Assembly (NCBI RefSeq): GCF_905220415.1
Contig: NC_059545.1
Span: forward strand, 8,318,001-8,382,000
DNA: 64,000 bases
Reading direction: 5' to 3'
Origin: Colias croceus
Taxonomy: Eukaryota > Arthropoda > Insecta > Lepidoptera > Pieridae
In this document: positions 24,158 to 34,669 of the stretch, piece after piece
How positions within the stretch are numbered: position 1 is the stretch's first letter
Layout: every line of letters begins with the position of its first letter
Notes under the pieces: generated by a model
Database searches by the model: none
Told to the model about the DNA's origin: nothing
Seen by the model: the letters and a program-made list of their open reading frames with translations, nothing else
Position numbers and translations under genes: made by a program

Positions 24158-24240
24158 GAAATAAAAAACTTCAACTTATCATTCATTTTTCTGCCCATTT
24201 AGTAACTCGTTGACTTACTTGACTTAAGGTCCTATGGCCC

Positions 24241-27231
24241 CTATGTGGGGCAGAGGGCGTCCACAGTGCGCCGCCATCGCGTTCGGTCTTGGGCTACGCT
24301 CTTCAGCTCCGGCCACGTCAAACCAATCGCCCTAGCCTCCGCTGCCACGGAACGACGCCAGGATTGTCTTGGACGGCCACGCTTTCTTTTTCCTTGCGGG
24401 GTCCACTCCAGGGCTTGCCTGGGTATATGTAAGGTGTCCCTTCTAAGAGTGTGGCCAATCCATGTCCATTTACGGCGTAAGATTTGGAGGAAAATCGGTG
24501 TCTCGTGGCAGCGTTCCAATAGTTGGTCATTGGAGATCTTTTCAGGCCAGTAAATTCTTAGAATTTGTCGGAGGCAGCGGTTGACAAAGACCTGAATTTT
24601 CTGCGAGATATCTTTGGTGACTCTCCACGTTTCACTCCCATATAAGAGGACACTCTTAACGTTGGAGCGAAATATTTTTAATTTCACTCCACGTGTTAGC
24701 ACTTCCGGCTTCCATATGGGTCGTAGCTGCGCGAAGGTTGCCCTAGCTTTGGCGATTCTCGAAGCGATGTCCTCTTCGGTACCTCCAGTATTGGACACAA
24801 CACTGCCAAGATACGTGAATTGCTGGACACGCTTTATTTGCTCTGGTCCCAGCGTCAGCGGTTGCTGATTTGTTCCCTCAGTGCGCATTTCCTGGGTCTT
24901 CAGGATATTAATTTTGAGTCCACACAGGGCAGCTTCACGTTGGAGGTCGTTTAGTTTGGATTGCATGTCAACGCGCTTATGGCTAAGCAGACACAGGTCG
25001 TCAGCGTAGTCCAGGTCATCCAATTGGTCGGTCAACCCCCACTCTATCCCACGTCGCTTTCCATCGTTGACTTTGCGCATAATACCGTCCAGTACCACCA
25101 GAAACAGGAGAGGGGATAACAAGCAGCCCTGTCTTACACCCGCGCGTACATCAATGTTGTCCGATATCAGTCCGTCATGCGTCACTTTACATGCGTATTT
25201 CTTATATATTGCCCTCAGAAGATTTATTATCTTGGCTGGAACACCCATCTCTTCTAGTCGGCGCCAGATACTAGACCATTTGACTGTGTCGAAAGCTTTT
25301 TCGAAGTCGACAAAGGCAAGGTATATCTCGCGTTGCCATTCTGATGCTTCCTCAAGTATAATTCTCAGAGTATTGATCTGGTCCGTACAAGAGCGATTAG
25401 GACGGAAGCCAGCCTGCTCTCTCCGGAGAATAGGTTCTACAGCTTTAGATATTCTGTTCAGTAGTATTCTAGTGAGGACCTTCGATGGAGCAGAGAGCAA
25501 AGTAATACCTCTCCAGTTACCACAAAGACTGAGGTCGCCTTTCTTTGGAACAGTTATCAGGAGGCCCTTACACCAATCCTCCGGTAATTCTTCTGATGTC
25601 CATATTCTAACCAGGAGAGGTGTTAGTGCCTGGGCGGAGACTTCGATATCGGCTTTTAGCATTTCAGCGGTCAAAAGGTCGATGCCAGGGGCTTTATTAT
25701 TTTTTAAGGAGAGGATCGCCTTCCTCACTTCATCGTTTGACGGGGTAGACGTGTCAATATCCAGCAGGTGAGGTGCCGCAGTAGTACATGGTGTGTCTTG
25801 ATGATCAGTCGATGGTATGTGAAAAACTTCTTTAAAATATTCTTGCCATCGAGCCAGCTGACGCTCAGATGTTGTGATCAGCCGACCTTCCTTATCACGA
25901 AGAGCCCTTTTTCTAGATCCACGTTTGCCAGATAGAGTTTTCGTGGCGTTGTATAGGTCTCTTAGGTTACCCGTCTCAGCGGCAGTCTGTGCTTGTTCAG
26001 CAATACCATTCGCCCAGTTCCTTCTATCCCTTCGAGTACTGCGGTAAATACATCTTCGAAGTTGCCGATAGTCTTCTTTGAAAACAGCTCGTTCATTTTC
26101 ATCCGTTGATTCATGGATTTTTAGGTTGAGTTCTCTCCGGGCTTTAATAAGATCCCAGGTAGCATGCGAGATCCATTCATCACGTTTTTTGGGTCGATGG
26201 CCTAATATGGTTGAGCTTGTTTCTTGATAAGTCGTCTTGATGTGGTTCCAAGTATCATCTATATTATAATCATCTAGGGGGAGGCCAGAAAAGCGGTTGC
26301 GTAGCTCTAGGGCAAACTCGCGACGGACTTCTGGATCTATCAATTTGTTCACGTCGTACCTCCGTCCCAACTTGTTAGCGTCAGATGTTCGATTCACAGT
26401 GGCCACCTTCAATCTGACTTCAGCTATCATCAGCAGGTGATCGCTGTCGATATCGTCCCCTCTTCGATTGCGGACGTCCAGGAGAGAAGTGCGCCACGTG
26501 CGGCTTATTGCGAGATGGTCGATTTGATTCCGAGTCGCTCCGTCGGGAGACATCCATGAGTATTTGTGGATGTCTTTATGTGGAAAGAGGGTACCACCGA
26601 TTACAAGGTCATGGTTCTGGCAAAATTCGACGAATCTATCTCCATTGTCGTTCCGTGAACCAAGCCCTTGCTGGCCCAAATGTCTTTCACAATTCAAGTT
26701 GTTGTCCCCCACCTTAGCATTTAAATCTCCCATAACGATCACAATGTCTTGTTTACGTATTTTTCGCATGGTTTGTTGGAGGGTGCTGTAAAAATCGTCC
26801 TTCTCTTCTTCTTCGGCGACATTTGTGGGAGCATAACACTGTACTACCGTGATCTTACGCACTCTAGAGTTAAAGCGCGCTGTGATGATTCGCTCAGAAA
26901 CCGGTTTCCAGTCCAGCAAACTTTTTTTTGCCGCCTCACTTAAAAGAAGTCCCACACCGTATTCACGCACGCTGTCCGCGTCTTCTTTGCCGGAGAAGAG
27001 GAAAGTCAGACCTTTTGGTGTTTTCATCTCCCCAAAGTCGTTTCTACGCACTTCACTTAGGCCTAATATATGCAGATTGTACCTTAACATTTCGTGTTCT
27101 GCCTGTTCTAATCTGCTGTCATCATAAAGTGTTCGTACATTCCAGAATGCAATTCGTGTCCGTTTTTTCATGCCAAAGGTCGTCGGTAAAAGATCGGTCC
27201 GGTTTTGCACTGTGTTCGTTTCGTAAATCAT
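24241..27231 (-). CDS. RTE-type LINE polyprotein: AP endonuclease and reverse transcriptase
   Basis: 996 aa, uninterrupted. Residues 26-270 form an AP-type endonuclease: FWNVRTL with N31, E60, GDLNAKVG at 168-175, and SDHLL at 263-267. Residues 500-780 hold the reverse transcriptase: KAPGIDLLTAEML near 513, NWRGITLLS near 572, EQAGFRPNRSC near 605, catalytic D642 in AFVDFEKAFD, GVRQGCLLSP near 698, and YADD at 742-745. The C-terminus carries WIGHTLRR and GKRKRGRPRQSWRR, a conserved tail of RTE-type proteins. The endonuclease nicks target DNA and the RT copies element RNA at the nick. The length fits the RTE clade, which lacks RNase H. All catalytic residues are present. The ATG at 27229-27231 is the first Met, but the frame is open a further 88 codons upstream. 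Confidence 0.93.
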   Translation of the reverse strand: MIYETNTVQNRTDLLPTTFGMKKRTRIAFWNVRTLYDDSRLEQAEHEMLRYNLHILGLSEVRRNDFGEMKTPKGLTFLFSGKEDADSVREYGVGLLLSEAAKKSLLDWKPVSERIITARFNSRVRKITVVQCYAPTNVAEEEEKDDFYSTLQQTMRKIRKQDIVIVMGDLNAKVGDNNLNCERHLGQQGLGSRNDNGDRFVEFCQNHDLVIGGTLFPHKDIHKYSWMSPDGATRNQIDHLAISRTWRTSLLDVRNRRGDDIDSDHLLMIAEVRLKVATVNRTSDANKLGRRYDVNKLIDPEVRREFALELRNRFSGLPLDDYNIDDTWNHIKTTYQETSSTILGHRPKKRDEWISHATWDLIKARRELNLKIHESTDENERAVFKEDYRQLRRCIYRSTRRDRRNWANGIAEQAQTAAETGNLRDLYNATKTLSGKRGSRKRALRDKEGRLITTSERQLARWQEYFKEVFHIPSTDHQDTPCTTAAPHLLDIDTSTPSNDEVRKAILSLKNNKAPGIDLLTAEMLKADIEVSAQALTPLLVRIWTSEELPEDWCKGLLITVPKKGDLSLCGNWRGITLLSAPSKVLTRILLNRISKAVEPILRREQAGFRPNRSCTDQINTLRIILEEASEWQREIYLAFVDFEKAFDTVKWSSIWRRLEEMGVPAKIINLLRAIYKKYACKVTHDGLISDNIDVRAGVRQGCLLSPLLFLVVLDGIMRKVNDGKRRGIEWGLTDQLDDLDYADDLCLLSHKRVDMQSKLNDLQREAALCGLKINILKTQEMRTEGTNQQPLTLGPEQIKRVQQFTYLGSVVSNTGGTEEDIASRIAKARATFAQLRPIWKPEVLTRGVKLKIFRSNVKSVLLYGSETWRVTKDISQKIQVFVNRCLRQILRIYWPEKISNDQLLERCHETPIFLQILRRKWTWIGHTLRRDTLHIPRQALEWTPQGKRKRGRPRQSWRRSVAAEARAIGLTWPELKSVAQDRTRWRRTVDALCPT

Positions 27232-27608
27232 TTGGTTTCGGACAAGTAGGTGATTAGCCCACTGTGACCTAGACTGCTGGCGGGGTTGCCACCTCAGAGT
27301 CAGCAGACTGACTCGGTTTGTTTCGGGTTGCCTCCCTTCGGTGAGCGGTTCTGTTTTCGGGCGCAGAACATCGCCCGGTGCCCTGCATCCATTAGCAACT
27401 ACAGCACTAGGCAGTGGTCGCGCGGCAGCGCGGCTGTAGCAGTTCCCAGGGTGGTCGACGGGGACGCGGATGCCTCGGACTGGCTGAGATTCTGCTCAAA
27501 CTCGTGTTCCACTACTAACACAGCAGTTGGTTTCTTGGCATTTTAAAGGGTAAGCCTGTATCACCCATCCAGGTTCCCACCAAGACCATATCTCAGCTTC
27601 CCACCCCG
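27232..27608 (-). other. LINE 5' leader with open upstream frame
   Basis: From 27231 upstream to 27495 the polyprotein frame has no stop; the first in-frame stop is TGA at 27496-27498. The 88 extra codons contain no Met and are rich in Arg, Pro and Gln. They could be an N-terminal extension read from a non-AUG codon or from upstream translation, or simply a GC-rich leader that happens to be open. Confidence 0.5.
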
Positions 27609-27621
27609 TTAGTAACTCGTT

Positions 27622-27984
27622 AGACTATGATTAATTCTACTTACTGCATATTTAGTATAGTATAGTATGTATGTTATATGTTATCTCTGGTATTGCGAAT
27701 ATGACTGATTCAGCAATACACAGTAATATGTAACCGCTAAACATGACACATTTGGGCAGCTTTATGACATAAGACACTTTCTAGATGATTCCAGGAACAA
27801 TGCGGTAGGTAGAGGTAAAATGTGCCTTAATTTGTAATCTTATTACAAAGTGCTGAAGTCACCCCTTAATAATATAATACTAAAATACTCTTAATTTGTT
27901 CTATAATACTTGATTTATAAGAAAAGATTAGATTGATATTTCTCCGTAAAGAAATATTTACTTCCTCACAAATTTACCAATTAA
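27622..27984. other. AT-rich non-coding stretch
   Basis: No feature recognised. Confidence 0.4.
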
Positions 27985-28228
27985 TCCATACTATAATATT
28001 ATAAATGCGAAAGTAACTCTGTCTGTCTGTCTGTTACTCAATCACGCCTAAATTACTGAACCAATTTGCATGAAATTTGGTATAGCGATATTTTGATACC
28101 CGAGAAAGGGCATAGGCTACTTTTTATCCCGGGAAATAGGATAGGTTTTATACCGGAAATCCCACGGGAACGGGAACTGTGCGGGTTTTTCTTTGACTGC
28201 GCGGGCGAAGCTGCGGGTGGAAAGCTAG
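27985..28228 (+). mobile_element. Helitron-like repeat, family F
   Basis: A complete copy from A|TCCATACTATAATAT to GTGGAAAGCTAG|T. It contains ATAAATGCGAAAGTAACTC, a CTGT microsatellite, ATGAAATTTGGTATAG and a GC-rich end GCGCGGGCGAAGCTGCGGG able to form a 3' hairpin. The same architecture is at 38765-38969. Termini and the A/T target agree with the Helitron rule. Confidence 0.75.
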
Positions 28229-29032
28229 TACAATATAAATAAAACTCCATTTTACGTATTATATAATGCACATAATATGGTCCTTATATACACCAAAAGT
28301 AATACCACCGGTGATTACAAGTAAATTATGTTAATAAATCCACATATCGTTATGCAATATATAAAAGGTCACGCGAACGGTTCGCATCTTTCTCTTTTCG
28401 CGAACCAAGATTATTATTTAAAAACGAAAGTACTCGAAAGTTCACTTTTACTACAACGTACAATTAAATATATAACCAGTTCGGCTAAAATCATTTCGCT
28501 GTATGAAATCGTATAGCTATTTGTTTAAAAGTTACCTACTCTACTTTCTAATTAGACTTAAATATTTAATTTACAAAATACATTATATGTAAGAAAATGA
28601 CATAAATTCAAACTCAAACTTTTATGTATTCAACCGCACTTGTGCTTATTGTATTTTGAATCACGATGAAATTTCGCAAAGTATAGACGACAAGAAACTC
28701 TACAGTGGCTTTTTTTCATCTAGCCACATCTTGAAGAAAGGAATTATGTGGCTTCTTAATGCCAATTCAAATACCACGTATATGTCTACGCAATAACTTG
28801 TTTTAATATAAATATTATCTCTATGTTACATACAAATATTACAGTACCTTAAATAAATTGTGTTTTGTTAACGCTTATAGAGATCGATTGAATTGATTTT
28901 TCGTGATTAAATAGCGATTAACTAGTAATTATTGCGAACCAAGGTCTTCTCAATAGATTGTACCTACTCGGTTCAGCGTTCATTTACTTAACAAATAAAT
29001 AATTTACCGATTACTTCGCAAGTAAGATGTAA
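28229..29032. other. AT-rich non-coding stretch
   Basis: No feature recognised. Confidence 0.4.
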
Positions 29033-29212
29033 GCTGGGGCCGTATTATCATCTCTCATTCCCAGTCAGTTTACGCCGTGGATTGAACTGACTGGAAAATT
29101 AATATTATATACCATAATTAACCATGGCTGATTATTGCGATCATAATATGAATTTGCCAGTCAGTTCCATTCACGGCGTAATCTGTCTGGAAATAATAGG
29201 TACGGCCCCTGC
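29033..29212. repeat. Fold-back element with about 75-bp arms
   Basis: The left arm starts GCTGGGGCCGTATTATC (29033) and the right arm ends GGTACGGCCCCTGC (29212). Further in, TTTACGCCGTGGATTGAACT pairs with the complement of AGTTCCATTCACGGCGTAA. The loop is about 30 bp. It has MITE-like architecture and no coding content. Confidence 0.75.
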
Positions 29213-29769
29213 ACTAAAAGAGCAAAGATACAACATTAAACTACCTTCCAAACCTACCTTTCGTATGTCATACTTTTATTAAAAGCTCTACCATATACGA
29301 ATCACCGTATACATTCAATAGACATAAAGGGTAATATGTTAACTATTATGTTAATCCTCAATACGATAGCCGATATGGTTTACTGCTAATTGTTCATACA
29401 TTTCACTAGTACGCACGCGCCGGTTGAATGCAGTGAAATCGAAAACGAGGCGCCTGCGCAGGGCTTCACAATCGTGTTGTAAATGGATTTTGTGATTGTA
29501 ATTCGTTTTAATGATGGTTTTGCACGCAATATTCTATGATTATGTAACAGGATATTTATTTCATTGTAGTTTTTAATCTAATGATAACTTTATCTTTTAA
29601 AATTGAAGATCGAAAAGATGAAGATTTGGAAGGATTCTTTCTTTCAATCTTTTAAAGCATTAAATTCTCATACCTTGAAAGGATCCTGAAGGCTGAAGGA
29701 TAGATGTCGTGTGCCGAAATAAAACTAAAATTTCATAGTTCTTAAACCTAACCTTAACTCTATAACTGC
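29213..29769. other. Non-coding stretch
   Basis: A less AT-rich patch near 29410-29470 (GCGCCGGTTGAATG) has no recognised identity. Nothing else seen. Confidence 0.35.
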
Positions 29770-30028
29770 GTTAAAAACAACCGACTTCAAACTTGCACTT
29801 GCAACATTTACAAATACAGACAAAAATGCTCATAAAATAAAAACTACTGGGCCTATCCCAATAAATGGGACATTTTATGGGACCAATTCGACACCATCCC
29901 GCATCGAACAAAAAAAGAATCACGTAAATCGGTTCAGAAACCTCGGAGTAATCGGTGTACATACATAAAAAAAATAAAAACATACCGGCCGAATTGATAA
30001 CCTCCTCCTTTTTTTGAAGTCGGTTAAT
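29770..30028 (-). mobile_element. MITE with AACCGACTTCAAA terminal inverted repeats (inverted copy)
   Basis: The ends read GTTAAAAACAACCGACTTC on the left and TTTTTTGAAGTCGGTTAA on the right. The interior is the reverse complement of the copy at 15902-16130. A 70-codon minus frame inside it is not a gene. Confidence 0.75.
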
Positions 30029-30311
30029 AATATTACCTAATTATAATTTAGCATTGCTCTAATAATGTAGAGCGATGCTGATAGCAGTAGATGTATTATA
30101 TTTATCGTTCATGGTATATTATTATATTATAGGCGTATACACGTTGAAACAATAAGTCGTAAAAAGGCCGTATTTGCATTGCATGCGGACCCAAAAGGAT
30201 GTTGGTATATCTCATAAACAAACACGCATGAAAAAATACTTTAATGATATCCAAAAAAAGTTTTGACAGAAATGAAACCTTAACCTTACATGATAATAAA
30301 TAAAAAAAGAC

Positions 30312-30474
30312 GTGTGGCACTCGGGGACTGCCGCGGTAAAGCTATTGCATAGCATGCCTTAAAGCCACACCTCCGAGCCAGTCGGAGTGGGGAGCGTGAG
30401 GTTTTTTCGTTACGGAATTTCTCGATTCGGTCCCCGCGCTCAAGGCCCGCGGTAGAAGCTATGCAATAGCTTAA
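30312..30474. repeat. GC-rich repeat with CCGCGGTA-palindrome ends
   Basis: CCGCGGTAAAGCTATTGCATA near the left end (split here: CCGCGGTA then AAGCTATTGCATAGC) recurs at the right end as CCGCGGTAGAAGCTATGCAA. GCTATTGCATAGC is itself almost palindromic. Between them lie CCACACCTCCGAGCCAG and a GC-rich core. This looks like a small transposable element; its class is unknown. Confidence 0.45.
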
Positions 30475-30823
30475 AATAATAAAACCTTAACCTTTGATCA
30501 TTATTATATAAATAAAAAGTAAGTTAATATAAAAATAAAATCTCGATAACCCTGACCGCGACTATTGGCGCGTAAAGATGCTAAGCCAGTGTCGGCTCGG
30601 CATTGATAGGTATTCGCTTCTGAGAATATCGCTCGTGAAAATCACTTTATCTACACTTTCTCGTTTATTGTTTTTTTTATGTAATACTCCGTTATTGATT
30701 ACTGTACCGCGATGAGTAGCTAGTGCATCGAATGCAATTAATTGTTAAACGTCACAAAAAATGCTAATTACCATAAAAACTTTTTTTCTGTATCTTTTTC
30801 TTATTATATAGCGGAACTTTATA

Positions 30824-32561
30824 AGGTAAACGCAGGTATTAACGACCCCTCTAAGGCAATTTCAAAATCAACCATATTTTTTAAGTATACTGGTTCTTCT
30901 AAAGATTTATAATTTCATTTTATATGCTAGTGTTATGTATAAAAAATGTATTTATTGAAGCAAATACATTCTAATAAAGGATTATCTTGTAAAAAATAAT
31001 TTACAATGTGACTTAGTCGATTGTTGCTATTACCGACCCATAAAAACGGCTGTGAAGCTATTAACGATTTTTATGCAGCTATTCCCGATCGTATGTGAGA
31101 GGAAGCCTTTTTCCAGCAATGGAATGTATAGAAGCTAGTGATGATGATGATTACCGATCTTAATAAAATGAAATAAAAATGCAAATATATTCGTATTTTT
31201 TAATTGTAGTTATTTTTAATAAAACAAATGAGTACTTTTTAGTAATGAACTAAATAATTATAAACTTTTAAATTAATCAACATAATACTATTAATATATG
31301 TACATATATTAAATTAAGGATTTCAAACTCTAGGATATTTCGTTATGCTATTTGATTGATTGCTTCGGCGAGTTGTGTTTTACTGAATACTTTTCGCCGC
31401 TTTCGTGGCTCCATATTTCTGGAAAAAATATACCTAATTATATGTTTTATGTTAATTTAACCTAAAAACCTAAAAATATAATTTTTAATAGGCACCTATT
31501 ATGTCATAAAAGTAATAAAAATATATTTGCACGCTCAATTACGAGCAGAATGTTTAAGGATCAATATTATCTGTATATACAAACATCTTTATTCTACATT
31601 CTGCAAATAAAGCAATTTGAATTTGAATTTGTAGATGAGAAACTAAACAATCTATATTCGATCGGTAATAGCTTCCTATAGTTGCTATTGCCGACCCACA
31701 TGGGTCGGTATTAAAGTATGTAAGTATAAACCTAAATTGTATTACCGACCCATAAAAAAATGGTTATTTTAATTCATTTGATCATCAGACTATAAAATAG
31801 ATTATAATTGATTAATGTCATACAAAATATGAACAAATGCATATTGTTTAAACAAAAAAAAAAACAATGATTTACTTCTGTAACTATTCGATAGGGATCC
31901 TCGAAAATATCATAACTTTGTATAAATTGACAACGCTAAAAGACACAACACTAGACAAAAAAGTTTAGTCGCTAATAGATTTTTATGAAGACTCATAGCT
32001 TAGATTTAAACTGGTCCATAAAACCACTTGTGTTAGTGTGATATAATAACATAAAAGAAAATAAAACAAAAAGTTACGTTGCTGCCATTGCCGACTTACG
32101 GGTCGTTGATACCTGCCGCGGCTTAAACTGGTGAAGCTAACACCGTCCCATTTTAATTTTAAGTTTTATCGTTTCAAATTACTTTTTATTAATAAAATGT
32201 TGTAAGAAATGAAAAGTTGACACTTAAATGCATTGACATTTAGTAATATAAATTAAAGTATAGATGTCATTTGTTTGTAAATGTCTTAAAAAGATACTCA
32301 CAGTACTTACCCGAAGGAACAACGGAACAGTACGACACGTCCTGCTTCCACGCTACCCCGCAGCAACTTACGCATTTGAACTCTTTTTTGCTCAGTTACT
32401 CACTCTAACGTTAAAGTATACGATGCTCAAGTAATACATTCGTGTATAACTTTGCCTACCTATAGCTAGAATAGTTCTGGAAACGTTTAAATTTCGAATT
32501 ACTTTTATAGGTCGGTAATACCTTCAGATTTTCGATGGGTCGTTGATAGCTGCGTTTACCC
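30824..32561. mobile_element. Motif-reiterating DNA transposon, element 1 (1738 bp, TA-flanked)
   Basis: The left end AGGTAAACGCAGGTATTAAC and the inverted right end GGGTAAACGCAGCTATCAAC form terminal inverted repeats, with TA outside each (30822-30823 and 32562-32563). A motif of the type GCTATTACCGACCCATAA occurs about 13 times: + near 30835, 31026, 31057, 31078, 31150, 31684, 31739 and 32084; - near 31660-31675, 31701-31713, 32099-32117, 32508-32522 and at the right end. At 31684-31713 two copies face each other as a palindrome. A GAT-tailed LINE fragment lies inside (31098-31151). No transposase is visible. Confidence 0.7.
31098..31151 (+). mobile_element. LINE 3' tail fragment inside element 1
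   Basis: GAGGAAGCCTTTTTCCAGC then AATGGAATGTATAGAAGC and four GAT/ATG repeats match the usual end of GAT-tailed LINEs (a 'CCAGCAGTGG' block before the GAT run). Only about 50 bp remain. Confidence 0.45.
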
Positions 32562-32563
32562 TA

Positions 32564-33455
32564 GACATTAAGGCCGTGTACGCGGTCCGTGCGCTGTTTG
32601 GCTCAAATATGTGATTTTTCAAACCAGATTGTCCATCAACCACTTATCTTACAAACATATGAATTACTAATAATTTTAGGAAATTTTATTGTCTATATAG
32701 TTAGTTAAGAGTTTTTTTCAATTAATACAGTATTTGTGAATACCATCAAGATAACTGAGCCGATGATTACTTGATTTCGCTTTTAGTGTCAATTTCGAAG
32801 CTAAAAATATCTGAAATCGCTGACAGATCTAACACACAATTTTTTTTAACTAACTGCAAAAATCCTTATTAAAATAGTTAGTTAAAAGATTTTTTTATTT
32901 TGGACTCCTAACTTACGAAATTAAAATCCGAACAATGTGAATTTTTTTAGAAATTATAGTCGACAAAATGATTATTTTCACCAAGATATTTGACTTATTT
33001 TAATATTATTTTTACATATTGCAATAAAAGAACGTCTTACTTATAAGATAAAATTTAAAAAATCAACTAAGGTACCTCTATTATTTTTCTACAATTTTTT
33101 TTAAAGTACTATAAAACACTGCGCGCGACCCGATTAAAATCAGTCGGCAGCGAGCCTTTCCAGAGAGAGGACATGTTGCTCGGCGCTCTCCTGTGGACTT
33201 ATGCTATTCATAGTAAAAGGATAGCGCAAGCCGCGATCTATCGTAATAGATCGCGGAGATTTTGACTTGCGTTAAATTGAATAAGCCCTCTTAACACGGA
33301 CAAAAAATATGTCACAACATCTAGATTTATTTGTAACAGCAATTTATGCAAGCAAGCAAGTGGAGAAAGGCTTTTACTTATTCACAATGGTTTTTTCTAT
33401 AAAATATATCTTATCAGTGCTAAAAGGTACTAAGAAGTACAAACATAACTTACAA
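32564..33455. other. AT-rich stretch with a perfect hairpin
   Basis: CCGCGATCTAT (33231-33241) and ATAGATCGCGG (33246-33256) form an 11-bp perfect stem with a 4-nt loop, within a less AT-rich patch (33116-33260) that looks like a transposon remnant. Nothing else recognised. Confidence 0.5.
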
Positions 33456-33540
33456 TACAGGGTGTCTCAAAAGAAATGCAAATGCATTTGGACGATATTA
33501 TTTTTAAGAAATAAAAAATTTTCTTTTGAGACACCCTGTA
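33456..33540. mobile_element. 85-bp MITE with 21-bp terminal inverted repeats
   Basis: The left end TACAGGGTGTCTCAAAAGAA and the right end TTCTTTTGAGACACCCTGTA are perfect inverted repeats of about 21 bp. The outermost TA is the likely target duplication (Tc1/mariner type). The spacer is about 43 bp. Confidence 0.85.
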
Positions 33541-33836
33541 TTATCTATAGAAAGCAACCTTTTAAGGTTACGTAGGTTATTAATTGTATTATCTCAATAA
33601 ACGCAATTGGCTTACAAATTGTGAACAAGTTTTATTTTTAAATTATGATATTATCTAGGTAGGTACTTTAGCGGCGATGATGTGACGATAATAACTTTAT
33701 AGGGCTTCGAATGTAATATTGTACAATATTATAAAGAGGCTTGTTACATAAATAACGGCTTATATAATCTAAAATCTTATAAAATACTAAAATAATAATC
33801 GATATTACATTATAACAACGAACAAATAACGCGATA

Positions 33837-33931
33837 AATGTATACTTAAATCTTTTATACTACGAAACGGATTTTAATACGGTTTTTTTTAAAGGATAGA
33901 GTGATTCTCAAGGAAGTTTTGAGTATATACA
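33837..33931 (+). mobile_element. Helitron-like repeat, family B fragment
   Basis: TGTATACTTAAATCTTTT, ACTACGAAACGGATTTTAAT and GATAGAGTGATTCTCAAGG match the interior of 8409-8594. Both ends are missing. Confidence 0.5.
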
Positions 33932-34669
33932 AGCATCGCGATCACTTTAAAATTCTTCCTTGATTTAAATCCTTGCGAAAAAAATTTACACACATTTAGG
34001 GCAGAATATTTCACAAGTTAGGAGTTAGAAGCAGTAACGCGGTCACCGATGTCACACTGGGGAAATGCATTGCTGTCAGAACAAAATATTTGGTGTATTT
34101 GCCCTCGTTATGTACTTGGAACTTGTGCAAACTTTTAACATAATATTACATAACCTTGGTTTTTATTATTTTGTCAGGAATGTCAATGTACACAATGTCT
34201 CATGGAAACACGTATTTTTTATCGTTGTATGATTTAAATCTGCGTCCTGGCTATATTTTTAATATGAGGATATACACACAGACTATGTATGATATTCAAT
34301 TAATATTAAAAAAAACAAAAATGTTTGGATATTCTCATAAAAAAAACTTAAAATAACGGAAGAAGAGATTTTGCTTTAATATTTGGTACCTTTTGGTACT
34401 ATATCGATTTAAAATAACAAAAATGTATAATAGATATATACATTATCAAACCGAAATGTTTACAAGCCAAAAGAGATTTGTGCATGATCAAATAAATGGA
34501 TCCAATAATTTGGCGCCATGCCAAGGTCTAAAAGGTTAGTGATGATTTAAATCGTAATTCGTTAATCTGAGTTAATGCTCATAATAATCAATATGAGCTT
34601 ATGAGAGATATTATACTGTTTTACGCCTTTACCGAATATAATAGAATATTAGGTTTAGTAATTATGATC
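33932..34669. other. AT-rich non-coding stretch
   Basis: No feature recognised. Confidence 0.4.

Larger units (their letters stand above)
24212..27608 (-). mobile_element. Full-length RTE-type LINE with 13-bp target-site duplication
   Basis: TTAGTAACTCGTT occurs at 24199-24211 and at 27609-27621, immediately outside the element, so the insertion is 3397 bp. The 5' end (minus strand) starts CGGGGTGGGAAGCTGAG at 27608. A 377-bp leader precedes the ORF. After the stop codon only about 30 bp remain, ending in an AAGT-type tail that matches the truncated copy at 16913-17140. Perfect duplications and an intact ORF suggest a young insertion, possibly still capable of movement; activity cannot be judged from sequence. 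Confidence 0.9.

Noticed and set aside
25067..25771. 234-codon plus-strand frame
   Set aside because: Antisense shadow of the LINE reverse transcriptase.
30824..32561. Scattered ACCGACCCAT copies as a CRISPR array
   Set aside because: Units are in both orientations at irregular distances and tied to terminal inverted repeats, so a transposon explains them; the genome is eukaryotic.
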